From Lepidonotus clava (taxonomy: Eukaryota > Annelida > Polychaeta > Phyllodocida > Polynoidae): DNA of 64,000 nt. Within the stretch, counting starts at the first letter, position 1; every line of letters begins with the position of its first letter. The position numbers and the translations under genes were made by a program. Positions 1 to 10,637 of this stretch are shown one piece after another. The notes beneath the pieces are model-generated. The model was not told where the DNA came from, ran no database searches, and saw only the letters and a program-made list of their open reading frames with translations. The stretch is from positions 25,067,541 through 25,131,540 of the forward strand of contig OW387138.1 of NCBI GenBank assembly GCA_936440205.1, read 5' to 3'.

Positions 1-726
1 CATAGGCCTTATCCATTATTCTTTGGACTAGTAATCAATGCACATCAACATGTTTCCTTTTATTTATTCTGATGTTTTGTTTTCCTATCCCTCCCTGCCT
101 ATAGGTTAACAGTGGTTGAAAGGGAATAGTTATAACCAAAGTGGCGGTCTTATCATCCAGTACTAGGCCTACAGGTCCAGCAACGCCCGATGCTTATCCG
201 ACCAATACAAGCCCGCATAAAGGTTCTGATATAGAAGGTGGCGTGTGTGTAGGGTGGGGGAGGGGGTGACTATATTCACTTTGCACATGAGATTGGTTCC
301 TGAAATCCATTGAAAAAATTGTATTTGTCATAAAATAGATAATCTCTTGGAGGGGAGGGGTGCATGACTCCGACCATCCCCATGAAATCGAGCCAACCAT
401 ATTCTAGTGTCTACTTTACGACGATAGACATGATACATGATATAAACATTATATACACCTTTGAATTTGACATAATCATATACTTCTTTTCTTCATCATC
501 GATCTGTGCATTGCCATTCAGGTCTAGTATATACGTTGGCATCTTAAAGATGGTCAGAATATTTGATGTTCCGAAGACGTTTGCGGAAAGGACATTATCC
601 TCTGTATCAAGCTTAGACTAAAGAGTATGAAGAAGGGTTCTGCTTTCTTTGTATCACCCAGAGTCCATGCTGTAGACTTCAAAGAGAGCGGTTAAGTAGG
701 GTCAAGGATTCTTCTAACCCACCTTA
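1..726. other. Non-coding, nothing recognised
   Basis: AT-leaning sequence with no protein-like frame and no clear repeat. The taggcct word appears near 165. Two short opposing frames (about 68 and 85 codons) have no domain-like composition and I do not call them. Confidence 0.6.
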
Positions 727-950
727 TTGGGACCGCTAGGTGCAGGTGAGAAGGGAGCCGAACGCGTGCACAGTAAAATGAGGAGAGGGTTACACCCTGG
801 CCTTACACCCCTACATTCCTGGCCCTCACACCCCTACACCCTGGCCCTTACACTCCTACACCCCTGGCCCCTGGCCCCTACACCCCTGAACCTTACATCC
901 CTACACCCCTAACCCCTACACCCCTACACCCCTGGCCAACCAATGCCAGT
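727..950. repeat. C-rich minisatellite (cctacaccc / cctggccc words)
   Basis: From about 785 the + strand is an irregular tandem array of two related words, CCTACACCC and CCTGGCCC, repeated more than ten times with drift. Superficially it resembles a telomeric C strand, but the unit is variable and is not a CCCTAA repeat. The 61-codon frame across it (rich in HPYTLAL-like words) is simply the array translated. Confidence 0.7.
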
Positions 951-1240
951 AGGAGAGGAGGGCCATTGTACCGACACATCCGCCTATACAGCCATAAATC
1001 CCGGCCTCCATTCCTGCCCATGACTTAGGCGGGACACGTATAAATACCCGGCCCACTCCTGGCTCTCTCCCCCGCCCCCTCATCACTCACCCCCTCCTCC
1101 AGGGCCCAACGTCCCGGGCCCAGACCCAGTGGCACACTTCCAAAGACCCGGCCCACTCCGGCCGAGTCAGGAACAGAAAAAACACAGATCCTAATCCCCC
1201 TGCCTTCCCCCCTGCGCTCTGGGATGTATTCAATCATACA
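951..1240 (+). promoter_or_regulatory. Candidate TATA-box core promoter in GC-rich block
   Basis: A TATAAATA box lies at 1,039-1,046 in an otherwise very C-rich block. A TCACTC word about 40 bp downstream (near 1,083) resembles an initiator. The upstream 80 bp are GC-rich. No convincing exon follows: the next frames are short. The orientation is inferred from the TATA word only, so this is a candidate site and could be chance. Confidence 0.25.
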
Positions 1241-2779
1241 TATTTCATCAATCTAGGTCGGAAACCCATCCAAAGCCCCTGGTGGGCGGGATGTGTGGCG
1301 TACATCAATGGAGCGCTGTTCTGGAGTGTTTTTAACACCACAAGTACACACGTCGGAAGGTATAGATTTCCCGGGAATGCCTGCGACAAAGTCCACTTGT
1401 CGGATACTACTTACATCCCAAGCGGCCTATTATAGTAGTATACAAAAAGCTGGACTATAAGGAGGCGATTGTCGAGCGACGCCGAGTGTCAACTTTTTCT
1501 ATCAATTGATTTTGAGACAAATTATATAAAATACTTTACAAGAGTCATTAATCCAGTTTTGGGCTTTTCATCTAATTCTTCTTTAGGATGTATAATTTCA
1601 TTCTATACGATGTATATATATGGCAATGCCATTCAATAGAACTGACACATTTGAATCACCGCAGAAATAAAGTTTAATTTAAATAACTTCGATCTAGACA
1701 CTTTTTTATATCATTATCAATTCCATTCCAAACCTTTATAGTGACATTCAGCGATTTACCAATATGGTAGGACGGAAGTGGGTATATTTGGTGCTCCGAC
1801 GGAGGAAGTCCCAAACGGCGGAAGCGGCGGTCTGTACTGGGAGCGTTCCATACCTACACACAATTGTTATTGATTATAAAGGCGGGAGGAAATACTACAA
1901 AATTGGGGGGCCGTGGGCGTGTTGGGGTGTGTGGGTAATCAGTCTTTAGGGGCGGGGAAGCCGGTAGTCTGTATGTTGGGACATATACGTCGGTTATAGT
2001 CGTTAGGGCCGCCCCCAATCCGGGCCAACACGTGGACCCCAGCCCCGACCTGTTACTACACAATGCACTCTATCCTAAGCCAATTCCCGCTGCCACAGCG
2101 CCCATACTGCCTTCTACCCCCAGCCAATATATTGCCAACGACCTGCTAGAGATACATTATTAAGGTGCCGGAGGTATTTATTATCGACCGAGCCCCAGCT
2201 TTTCCACCAGAGTGGAGCCTACAGCTGCTGTTATAGCTATGGCATTGCAAGAATATTACTATTTTCTTTTGTTTCAGCCGGGATAAAGGAGATTATGGGA
2301 CACCGGCCCCGGCTTCAGAGCGTATGAAATAGCTTTGATACATAGATGATAGAAGTTAGATTTGATATTGTCTGGCGCAAGAGCAGCACTGTGGGACCTT
2401 CAGAAACTGGGCCACCCTCGGATAGGGTCCCACGCTGTAGCCATAATCACAACATCTCTGCCGGCCTTATGCGGCGCCCCATGAGATAGCAACAATTGCT
2501 GCAACTAAAAAGCTCAATAAGAGATAACAATTATGTAGATGTGGATCACATACACGCTATAGACAATTGATAGATGATATAGGATAGATTGATGGAGTAG
2601 TAGTAGGCACTAGAGCCCCACTACCGGAGTCAGAAGAATTGGGATTGATGTTTGAGTTATTTCGCCCAGGGGATAGACTGCTGATCCAAATGAACGATAA
2701 CGCCTCCACCTTAAGGATAGACAACAGTTGGCAGGACGTCTTTTGCACTATCTCCTCTCATTTCCTTAATTGATAAGAT
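1241..2779. other. Non-coding; contains a GC-richer stretch at about 1,760-2,480
   Basis: AT-rich DNA to about 1,740. A more GC- and CpG-rich stretch then runs to about 2,480 and holds runs such as GGCGGAAGCGGCGG and a homeobox/SOX-like AATTGTTATTGATTA near 1,862. I see no frame with protein-like composition. This may be a cis-regulatory island, but no single motif is decisive. Confidence 0.4.
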
Positions 2780-3340
2780 ACAGCATCGTTTTATATATCA
2801 AATGAAAGGTAATAATTCTATCTTTCTAATGACATAAATGAAGTAAAAGTGAAATGGATATCTCCAACATGATAAATTAAAAACCAATTTATTGAATTTA
2901 ATTTTTTGAACATGGATATCTCCTTTAATATAAAAGTTACAAACTTAAAACTTTGTATGCCTCCCAATGAGGTTTCTCTGCAGGGGAGCGTGTCTCAGAT
3001 TTTTTGTTTAGGTTATAGTTTTTATTTTATTGCAAAAAACAGGAAACTTTTGGTTATTTTTTTAAACCTAATTTTCTAGATTTCATAAAATGAAAACTAA
3101 GACCTAAATAAGAAATCTGAGACAAGCTTCCCTCCAAATGGCCTTCATCTATATGTATCCCAAATTTCAAATCTCTACATGCAATATTAAGGGAGATATC
3201 CTTGTTCAAAAAAATAATAGTCATGAAAAGTGAAATTTTCTAATTCTCAGCACTCATACACTGGCACCAGTAGACACATTTCTGTATGATTTATATCAAT
3301 AGGTTGGGTTTTCATTTGGCTATCTAGTGGTATATGATAC
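2780..3340. repeat. Old foldback (inverted-repeat) element
   Basis: The segment 2,903-3,029 is matched in reverse complement by 3,085-3,213 around a roughly 55-bp centre. The shared words include TTTTTTGAACA, GGATATCTCC, GTGTCTCAGATTT and GTTTAGG-type tracts. I judge the arms to be roughly 70-75% alike by eye, so the element is old. Weaker similarity may extend outward to about 2,780 and 3,340. No coding content is present. It is probably a degenerate non-autonomous DNA transposon; no family or target-site duplication could be assigned. Confidence 0.6.
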
Positions 3341-4040
3341 ATGAATATGGTATTTGTGATGTTAAAATGGAGAGCATTTTACTACAACCATCCCAAAACA
3401 CCCCTTATCAACAGTTGTCTATCCTTAAGTAACAGGCCGCATTGCCTTATACACCAAAGTTAACATAGCCATTCTGAAGTGTATTCGTCGTATACCTGAT
3501 TTCAGAAAAAGGAGAAGGGAACTTATATGTGATACACATAGATAGGCGCGGGGGTAAATGCATAAGTGGAGTACAGGTCGAAGACACTACAATGTAAGGA
3601 GTGAAAAACACAATAGAAATGGAGGAGTGGACAGACGAAGAAGAATGTCAAAAAGAAGAAAAGGAAATGCAGACTGTTGAAGAGAGGAGCCGTGATCGTG
3701 CTTGGACGGGTAGACATGCTAGATGCTATCCTTTAAGTATTTGACTGAAATGTGCAACAATACATAGATAGAGAACACAAAGTATCAACCATGAAATAGT
3801 GAATCACACAGTAGATTGTGAGAAAAGAAAGAGAAATGTGAGTAAAGCCTATATTCCACATGCCGATTTTAATGCACATTTTAAAAATCGGAAGAAGAGA
3901 AATAAGGGTTACGTATAGATATAATCATGTCACATAATTAGAAAGGTTTTATGATGGTTCAAATGTTATATGGGATGCATGGTTCTGTGTAATATTTTTG
4001 TGACAAAAACAACAGAATCGGCAGGTGGAATACAGACTTA
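3341..4040. other. Non-coding, nothing recognised
   Basis: AT-rich DNA. A purine-rich stretch at about 3,600-3,680 (GAAGAAGAAT-type words) explains the phenylalanine-rich minus-strand frame there, which is not gene-like. Confidence 0.55.
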
Positions 4041-4380
4041 AGGAGTATGCCAGCCCATAAGAGCCAGGCAACTGAGAGAAGCAGACTGACAGGACCTCCC
4101 ACCCCTACAACTCCCCTACCCCCACCCCTCCTCCTGCCGCCGTCCCATCAGCCCAGCCTTCTCGGGGGGTATATCGGCGACATGTGTCTGTTTATTGGGA
4201 CTGCAGCCCGCCGCCCATCACCGACAGACTTCTGAGGGCCGGAGATATTTGCTGGGATGTATATATCTCCGGGCAGAGCCAATAAAAGCGCCAGTCGACA
4301 AAGGCCTTTGATCTGTCTCTGCTGCTTAACGCTACCGCCGCCACGTGCTCCAGTGAACGTGTCTTCGACGCCAACTAATG
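4041..4380. promoter_or_regulatory. Candidate regulatory island with TCF/LEF and Hox-like words
   Basis: A GC-richer block within AT-rich DNA. It starts with a C-rich tract (about 4,098-4,145). It carries a perfect TCF/LEF-type word CCTTTGATC at 4,305-4,313, the inverted pair TTATTGG (about 4,193) and CCAATAAAA (about 4,279), and an E-box CACGTG near 4,342. I see no transcript evidence. The clustering of developmental-factor words suggests an enhancer, but short motifs occur by chance. Confidence 0.3.
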
Positions 4381-5300
4381 TAATGCAACTTCCCTGCGTG
4401 AAATTGGAAAGAGGGGAGTAGGTATGAGCCTATATAGAAACCCTTTATGAAATGCTTGATCCAAAATTAAATTCAAACCTAATGATTATATTATATAAGG
4501 AATTTTCCATAACATTTACTTGTTTGTATAGATCAAAATACATAAGTTTACCGGTCAAATAATCAAGTCTTGAAACTGTAGTCTAGTCCTATCTAATTGT
4601 GGAAAAAGCTAAGTTGTTATTGCTACATCACAGACATCCGTCCCCCTCGTTCTTCTTTGAATCTTCTCTCCCATTTTTTACCATCTTACAAAACACGATC
4701 AGGCTTCACGTGGCCTCTCGCTCATCACCCAATCAGACACACTCCCAATAAACGTGACTGACTGCAAAAAGGTTGGAAAGTCGATTCGTTTTATCTCCAC
4801 AGGTAGGTGGTTCCTCTGATGACGTACCAGATAAATGCCTTGGTTACTAATGCAGTAGAACATGAGAAAAACTTACTAGCCCATGAGCCTAAGTCGTCAC
4901 TATGAGTACCGTCAACATGCGTATATATATTTAGCCTACACGGCTTGCCCATGGATGGGAATAATCACCTTTCATGACAAAACATACATGAGTAATACGC
5001 AACAGTCAACAGTCAAGCCATATCAAAGTAGGAGGAAACTAACTTCAGATTCGTTGAAGTGGATAGCTTTTGAATCTTAATTGAAAAATGCATATTTGTC
5101 TACCTGGGGACTAACCTGTGCAAACAGATTTTGCCTACTCATTGCGCATCTTTCTGAAAGGGCCTGACCGAATCAAAAGTGCGGACTGTTAACCTAGATC
5201 AGTACGGGATTTGGGGGTAAGATTAACTCTTGTTATCCACAAAACAACAAATCCACAGGGGAAAGGGCTTAAAACCTCTCTGAAAGCGGTAATGGTAATC
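4381..5300. other. Non-coding; CCAAT-containing stretch near 4,690-4,760
   Basis: AT-rich DNA. Around 4,700-4,760 there is a CACGTG E-box, a CCAAT word (CCCAATCAGAC) and CCCAATAAA. No supported exon. The 65-codon frame at 4,883-5,080 has no recognisable features. Confidence 0.45.
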
Positions 5301-5520
5301 CATTAAAAAGGACTCCCTCCCCCCTAATGCCCCTCCTCCTGTGTTCTGCCTGCTGGCAGGCTGATGGGTTCAGCTGCTGACAGGTAAGGGGAGTCGACAG
5401 CCCTCCTCCAGTCCCTCTGATCTCTGCCCTCTACCCATTACCACCCTGGAGGCCATATTGTCCCCACAGGCCGCCAGGGGTGCCACTGACCACTGGGTAA
5501 AAACGAGTGGTTATGAGGTG
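5301..5520. promoter_or_regulatory. GC-rich island with a CTCF-like word
   Basis: A GC-rich block containing CCGCCAGGGGTGCCACTG at about 5,471-5,488, which fits the conserved core of the CTCF binding motif (CC-x-CCAGGGG-x-x-C) with some mismatch. Palindromic words TGCTGGCAGG and CAGCTGCTGACAGG occur near 5,350-5,380. It is followed at about 5,520-5,540 by a G-run that could form a quadruplex. This could be an insulator or enhancer; it is motif-level evidence only. Confidence 0.3.
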
Positions 5521-5566
5521 TGTCGGGGGGTGGGGGGGTGTCAGAGACCGAAATATTCAGCGAATA

Positions 5567-5896
5567 TACACTGTTAAAAAGGTGTTTAGAAATTAAACAT
5601 GTTTAGGGTCTAAACATGTTTAAAGCCTAAACACTTGTATTTTCTAAACATGTTTTGGATTACAGATGTTTATTATCTAAACACATGGGATCCCACATGT
5701 TTAAAACCTAAACATTAAACACCTAAACATGTTGAATATCTAAACACTTGAACCTAAACATGTTGAATATCTAAACACTTGAACCTAAACATCATAAATT
5801 TCTAAACATGTTTAGGGTCTAAACATGTTGTCAAACTGGTTACAACAAAGTGTTTAGGAAAGTGTTTAGGTTCTAAACACTTGTTTTTACAGTGTA
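5567..5896. mobile_element. MITE with TACACTGT ends, filled with GTTTAG/CTAAAC words
   Basis: The left end reads TACACTGTTAAAAAGGTGTT and the right end, in reverse complement, reads TACACTGTAAAAACAAGTGT. Both run into GTTTAG, giving terminal inverted repeats of about 24 bp. The 330-bp interior is almost entirely made of alternating direct and inverted copies of (T/C)CTAAACATGTT and CTAAACACTTG, many of them self-palindromic (AAACATGTTT). Ends of the form TA-CACTGTAAAAA are typical of short non-autonomous DNA transposons with TA target sites, often placed near Tc1/mariner; that family placement is inference. No coding capacity. Confidence 0.75.
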
Positions 5897-8229
5897 GATT
5901 TGGTCAGGTAAGGAATAATATTATGGCAAAACATATTATTTGTTCAAGTATTTCACAGCTGGGTGGAATTTGATTATCTAATTAATTATTGGTGAAATGA
6001 TGAGAAGGCAATAAAACCTGCTGCAAATACACCATTTCTTAACAAACTTCTAATTACGTTTCCTGACAATTTTCCCTATATTTACAACATCTTGAGTAAT
6101 CATTCATGACGCCCCTCTTGTAATTTGATTGCTTCTTAACTACAAACAGAGGGAAGAATGCTGTACACACGCGAGGAAATACACCCCATTTTAGTACTTG
6201 ACCTATGTACTCCGCTCCTTTTTTTTATTATTGAAATCGTGTATCCACCCCTAATTATTCAAATATATAACAGCAAGAAGAACCCGCCTATAACTACTTC
6301 ATTCTCCCGTGAAGAAAGAAAAACTACTGTAGGCTACCTTGCAAGGTAGGATACAATTATTTTCATATGGCGAGCTATGCTCTTATAGAAAAAAGACTTT
6401 TATAAAGACGTCTCTGGAAAATGAAAGAGGATGAACATAGCATAAAGAAAGTGAAAAGCGCTTGCATGTGAAATAAGGTTCTGTAGGGGGTACAAAGAAA
6501 GGGAATTGTTAACTACTATCTTGCTTTAAGTCTAGTCTTTTATTTAAACTGTTGTATTTCCAAGTATTCTGACTTCAACACATAAAGGATACCCACTTTA
6601 AGATAGATGTAGGGCCTATATGGTAGCAGGAGTCATATTATACAACAATAATACTGATAAAACTATCTTGATTAGAAGGTAATGTATTATGTAATAAACA
6701 CCTTTTTAAAAAAAGAAGGGACATATAATGGGCCAGGGTTACAAGGGAAAACTTGTATCCGCCCCTTGGTTTTTACTGATAGAGATAGTCCTCCTTGACA
6801 TACAATACCCAAAAGGTTGATGTAATAATGATGACTAAAGCAGGTGCAGCCCGCCCTATGTCCCTTGGAACAAAACAGTCAATAGAATAGTGAAGATAAA
6901 GAAAGGTCAGTAAGGACACGGAAGGCAAACAGCAATGAAGACAGAGAGCACTGGGTCCTAGATGAAGGACAGTCAGTGGACAGTCTCCGAGCAGCCCCTG
7001 AAGGTCAACAGACGTCACGTAATTAATTGGCCAGTTCTTACCCCGAAACAGGGCAACTCTGGGCAAGGCTTGGGTACTAAAATAACAACACCTTATATCA
7101 ACAGATAATTTTTCCGAATATTGCACTTGGAGTGCAATGAATGCGTATGATTTAAGGTAGTGGATGACAATGCGATTATGGAAAGATACTCGACCGATTT
7201 TTGAAAAAGATAAGAAGAACATTAACATTCTTATGAACAAAAGGGGTAATGTACAAGAAGATATGGAAAGGTCGTTAAAGTAAGAAATAAAATCTATTCT
7301 TCAATGGAAAATAATATTGTGTGAGAAGAGAACACATTTGTGTTTTGTCGCATGATAGATCACATACTCTACATTGAAAACTGATGGACTAATTGCCAAG
7401 AAATTATTTGAAGGATCACTGAATAAATCATTTGAAATCAGCTTAGACACATTTATGATAGAACCTTGTATTATTCCGCAACCGATACTTTGCTAAACTA
7501 CACCATAGTCATAACTCTGAACTAAGAAAAACTACCAGACGTTGCCATTGGCCTCTGCAAAGTGTGAAAAATGTCTCTAACCTAGTTGGGTGCGGATGGG
7601 TTGGAGCTGTGGTAGAGGCCCCATGTATGTGTTACTCGTTCATCTCGTACACTGTCTGCAGCCTACCACTAGACTACTATAGAGGCGCCAAACAAAAACC
7701 AAACATGGCGCCTTTTATATGCCGGGCTAAAATTGAAAGCTAGAAAAACGATTTACTAAGTCATAAATCAGGGGTGCTTCAGAGAGAGGGTTGGGGCTGG
7801 GACGCCGCTTTTTTTTCTTGTGTAGGAGTCTTGATACTTAAGAAACAGGGACTAGTAGTAAGCTCGTGCTTAAATTCAAACTAGACCTCATTATAAGGTG
7901 TCTATTCTTTGTCAGGCAGCAAATCATATAGGCTAGGCCTATTGATGCGCACAAATTGATAATGTTATAATATGAAATTCACCCTATCTTTCCGTTATAT
8001 TTTTGATAGATATTCTGTTGATATTATATTAATCTGTCTACTCATTTCGACATAATTATGTACACCTTAATAGAATATACTTAATCGATGTACCAAAGGG
8101 GAGAAAACTGTGTAAGCAAACTGTATCCATTTTGGGGCCAATATCATTCGAAAATGAAATACCACCCACACACAACCTTGCTGCATTAGTAGCCATGGCT
8201 GGCGTTAAATAAAACTCGCTTCAGTCAAG
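5897..8229. other. Non-coding; one unexplained 155-codon minus-strand frame
   Basis: Mostly AT-rich. The minus-strand open frame at 6,773-7,240 is 155 codons long but starts at a TTG. Its translation shows hydrophobic stretches without a recognisable domain, and there is no splice or promoter context. I treat it as chance or as an old repeat remnant. A TA-rich stretch follows at 7,900-8,100. Confidence 0.45.
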
Positions 8230-8755
8230 TCTGTGCGCGTGTGATGAGCTTTAAGACAGGCCTTACGTCATGCCCAATGAGGGGTAGCCTCTTCACCCCA
8301 CTGCCTCACAAAACCCATCGTCGTCGGTCGAAATAAGTCGGCGCCTGTAACAGCGAATAAATCACCACGCCTCCATTCGGCCCGGCACTGCTGCGCGCAG
8401 ATAGAATTAACGGAACGGCCGAGTACGGGATCGTACGGAATGAGTGCGTGACCCCTAGCGGAGTAATTAGATAACGCCTTCACACTCGCCAAGCAGAGGC
8501 ATGGTAGAGGCAACAAAAGCGACGGCAGACTCTTGAGCTAGAGAGGGGCGCTGATTTGGCTGGGTGTGAAGATTATTCGGCGGCTCGAGGTTAGGAAGCT
8601 TATCGGACTAATTTGTCAGAGGAGATAAGAGTCTAGTGCTCTACACGAGCGGGGATCTGGTGACTGGGGGTGGCCTGTGAAAGTGCTTTCCTGCCGGTTA
8701 CATTAGGGATAGTTTTTATTTACACCCCGATCCATTTAGCTGTCGATTTCTCGGT
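8230..8755. promoter_or_regulatory. CpG-richer island upstream of the hairpin
   Basis: Sequence from about 8,250 to 8,700 is markedly richer in GC and CpG than its flanks (words such as CGTCGTCGGTCG, GCGCGCAG, GTACGGGATCGTACGG). It contains a homeodomain-type GGAGTAATTAG near 8,461. It lies directly upstream of the hairpin at 8,756-8,860, so it could be a promoter for a small-RNA transcript on the + strand. That link is inference from adjacency. Confidence 0.3.
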
Positions 8756-8860
8756 GATAATCGTAATTTGAGTAGACTGACTGAATGCTTTTGGTTTTGT
8801 TTTAACATTTTTAAAACAGGACCAAAAGCATTCTCTCAGTCTACTTGAATCACGTTTATC
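8756..8860 (+). ncRNA. Candidate microRNA precursor (50-bp hairpin, 5-nt loop)
   Basis: Positions i and 17,616-i pair without any bulge from 8,756/8,860 to 8,805/8,811, closing a loop CATTT at 8,806-8,810. Of 50 positions, 42 are Watson-Crick. Four are U-G or G-U on the + strand (8,769/8,847, 8,770/8,846, 8,796/8,820, 8,797/8,819). Four are true mismatches (8,761, 8,765, 8,781, 8,782). On the minus strand the four wobbles would become A-C mismatches, so folding favours a + strand transcript. Likely 5p and 3p arm products lie at about 8,771-8,792 and 8,824-8,845. I do not recognise either as a known microRNA family. The stem is longer than a usual animal pre-miRNA (about 33-36 bp), so a small foldback transposon or an endo-siRNA hairpin are alternatives. 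Confidence 0.45.
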
Positions 8861-9812
8861 ATTCTAAAAAAAGAAAAATGACGTTGCTAATTCTATACCT
8901 TTGATGAATGAAATAACAAGGACTAGAAGCTCAATACACATAATAGTGAAGTAACTCGTAACTGTATTGTTGGGTTTTAATCTTTTTATGGTCTCATGCT
9001 TTGTACAATACTTTATGAGCTGTTTATGGAAACAATGGAAGATTCATAATAATTAGAATCTGTAATAATGACAGTAGTACAGTTCGATAGGGAATTTACC
9101 AAAATAATCATGGAACCTTCCGTATATGATTGTCTCTTTCATGTACAGTAAACAATTACATTATTACTATTTTTAGCTGCTGAAATAACGCAAGTCAATG
9201 ATGAGGGGACGTAAAAATTGCCAAAGTATATAATAATCCGTTATTGGTGCCACTTGTCGATGTTGTTGGTATAAAGCCGATTTTTGTTACCCTTTGTTAC
9301 CCATTACATTAGTCTTGTTCATAAACAAAGGCATGATGAAAGGCGTAAATCGAAAAATTATTGGAGTTGCAAGGCATAATGCTCATCAACTTCCTTTACC
9401 TTAGGACTTACATGTATGTTCATTGTATCAGATCTGCATTAATCTTTATTATAATTATTGTTAATATAGATTCTAACTGATCTAGCATATGATACAAAAT
9501 AATAATGCCAACTCTTAAATGTATGGTGGATCCAGAATAAAAATTGCTATTTTATCATAAAAGATATAAAACCTTGACTGTGCCTACATACGTACATTCG
9601 CAGCAGACAACCACCATCCGTCTCACTCCCTGTAAGGCATGGAAATGGGCGGGAAGCATCCTGAAAGACGAGAAAAAATGTCGTCTGCCTGAGAGGCTTT
9701 TTCTGTTTTGACTAATTGAATGTTCTCGCTCGACTGAGTCTTTTCCTAACCCACGTACTGACAGACTGAGAGCCTGACTTCATAAATATTGTCACATTCT
9801 GTCAATGTCATT
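8861..9812. other. Non-coding, AT-rich
   Basis: No protein-like frame and no strong repeat. Ordinary AT-rich spacer with several near-palindromic TA words. Confidence 0.55.
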
Positions 9813-9921
9813 CTGTGTGTGTATATGTATGTATGTATTTATGTAAGTATGTATGTATGTATGTATGTATGTATGTATGTATGTATGTATGTATGTATGT
9901 ATGTATGTATGTATGTATGTA
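9813..9921. repeat. (TATG)n microsatellite
   Basis: A nearly pure tetranucleotide repeat of TATG/GTAT, with a short degenerate GTGT lead-in on the left. About 20 uninterrupted units from 9,846 to 9,920. Confidence 0.95.
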
Positions 9922-10009
9922 CTTTAAAGGAACTACTAGGCCATGAATCTGTCAAATGACACGGGGTTGATTGTACAGCTGTAACTAAGCAAAGTCAGTT
10001 TAATGATGA

Positions 10010-10095
10010 GGGAACTGTCCCTTCACTCTATATAAATACAAGCCCCGCCCGGAACTATCGTGGCAGCAGCAGTATAGTGCCAGACAGCGGCTGGA
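10010..10095 (+). promoter_or_regulatory. Candidate TATA core promoter
   Basis: A strong TATATAAATA box sits at about 10,029-10,038. It is followed by the GC-box-like CCCCGCCCGG at about 10,044, with a possible start region near 10,058-10,065 at the expected 25-30 bp distance. The downstream AGACAGCGG (about 10,082) is only loosely like a DPE. No exon is recognisable downstream before the repeat block at 10,545. Orientation follows the TATA word. Confidence 0.3.
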
Positions 10096-10544
10096 AGAGG
10101 GGACGTCACAATGTTTTTTATCAATAGAAAAATTATAACCAGTCAAGTGCAAACCATATTATTTTATCCTATTTCCTGAGGCTGTGAATATCCAAAATGA
10201 TGCAAAAGTATCCAAAAGTTCTAGCATTCTAATTGACCTAAGGTGGATTTAGATTGAGTTTGCTATTCCCCAATCGATGTAAATTTCCTTTCTTTTCTTT
10301 TCTCTAGGTTGTGCCCAGTAGTCTCTTAACCCTACCACCACATATCGCTATCGACATTTCCAACCATTCGTGTTTTTTCTATGCAACACATCATTGTAGG
10401 TCAAATGAGCTTTTAGAATGAAGTGTGCAGTAGAGCATGGGAAGCGACATGTTTGGTGTTGTGATGAATGTCTATTCATCAGTTATCAAGGTTGAAATAT
10501 GGAAAGTAAGATGATGCGACAGATTAAAGTGTATTTTGTAACGG
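10096..10544. other. Non-coding spacer
   Basis: AT-rich DNA. A pyrimidine tract (TTTCTTTTCTTTTCTC) near 10,288 is followed by TAG, resembling a splice acceptor, but the frames after it close quickly. Confidence 0.5.
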
Positions 10545-10637
10545 GTCCGAAAAGCCCGAAAAGCCCGAAAGGCCCGAAAAGCCCGAAACTGTAAAAGCCC
10601 GAAACTGTAAAAGCCCGAAACCCGAAAGACCCGAGAA
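10545..10637. repeat. Tandem AGCCCGAAA decamer array
   Basis: About nine copies of (A)AGCCCGAAA on the + strand, two of them separated by ACTGTAA insertions to give a longer AAAGCCCGAAACTGTA unit. The minus-strand frame through it translates to repeated G-F-S-G-L words and is an artefact. It abuts the LTR-like fossil that follows, where looser CCCGA words continue, so it may have grown from that element. Confidence 0.85.

Noticed and set aside
785-940. Telomere-like C-rich repeat
   Set aside because: Units vary (CCTACACCC, CCTGGCCC) and are not CCCTAA. Better described as a minisatellite.
6773-7240. 155-codon minus-strand frame
   Set aside because: Starts at TTG, has no recognisable domain, no promoter or splice context, and lies in plain AT-rich DNA.
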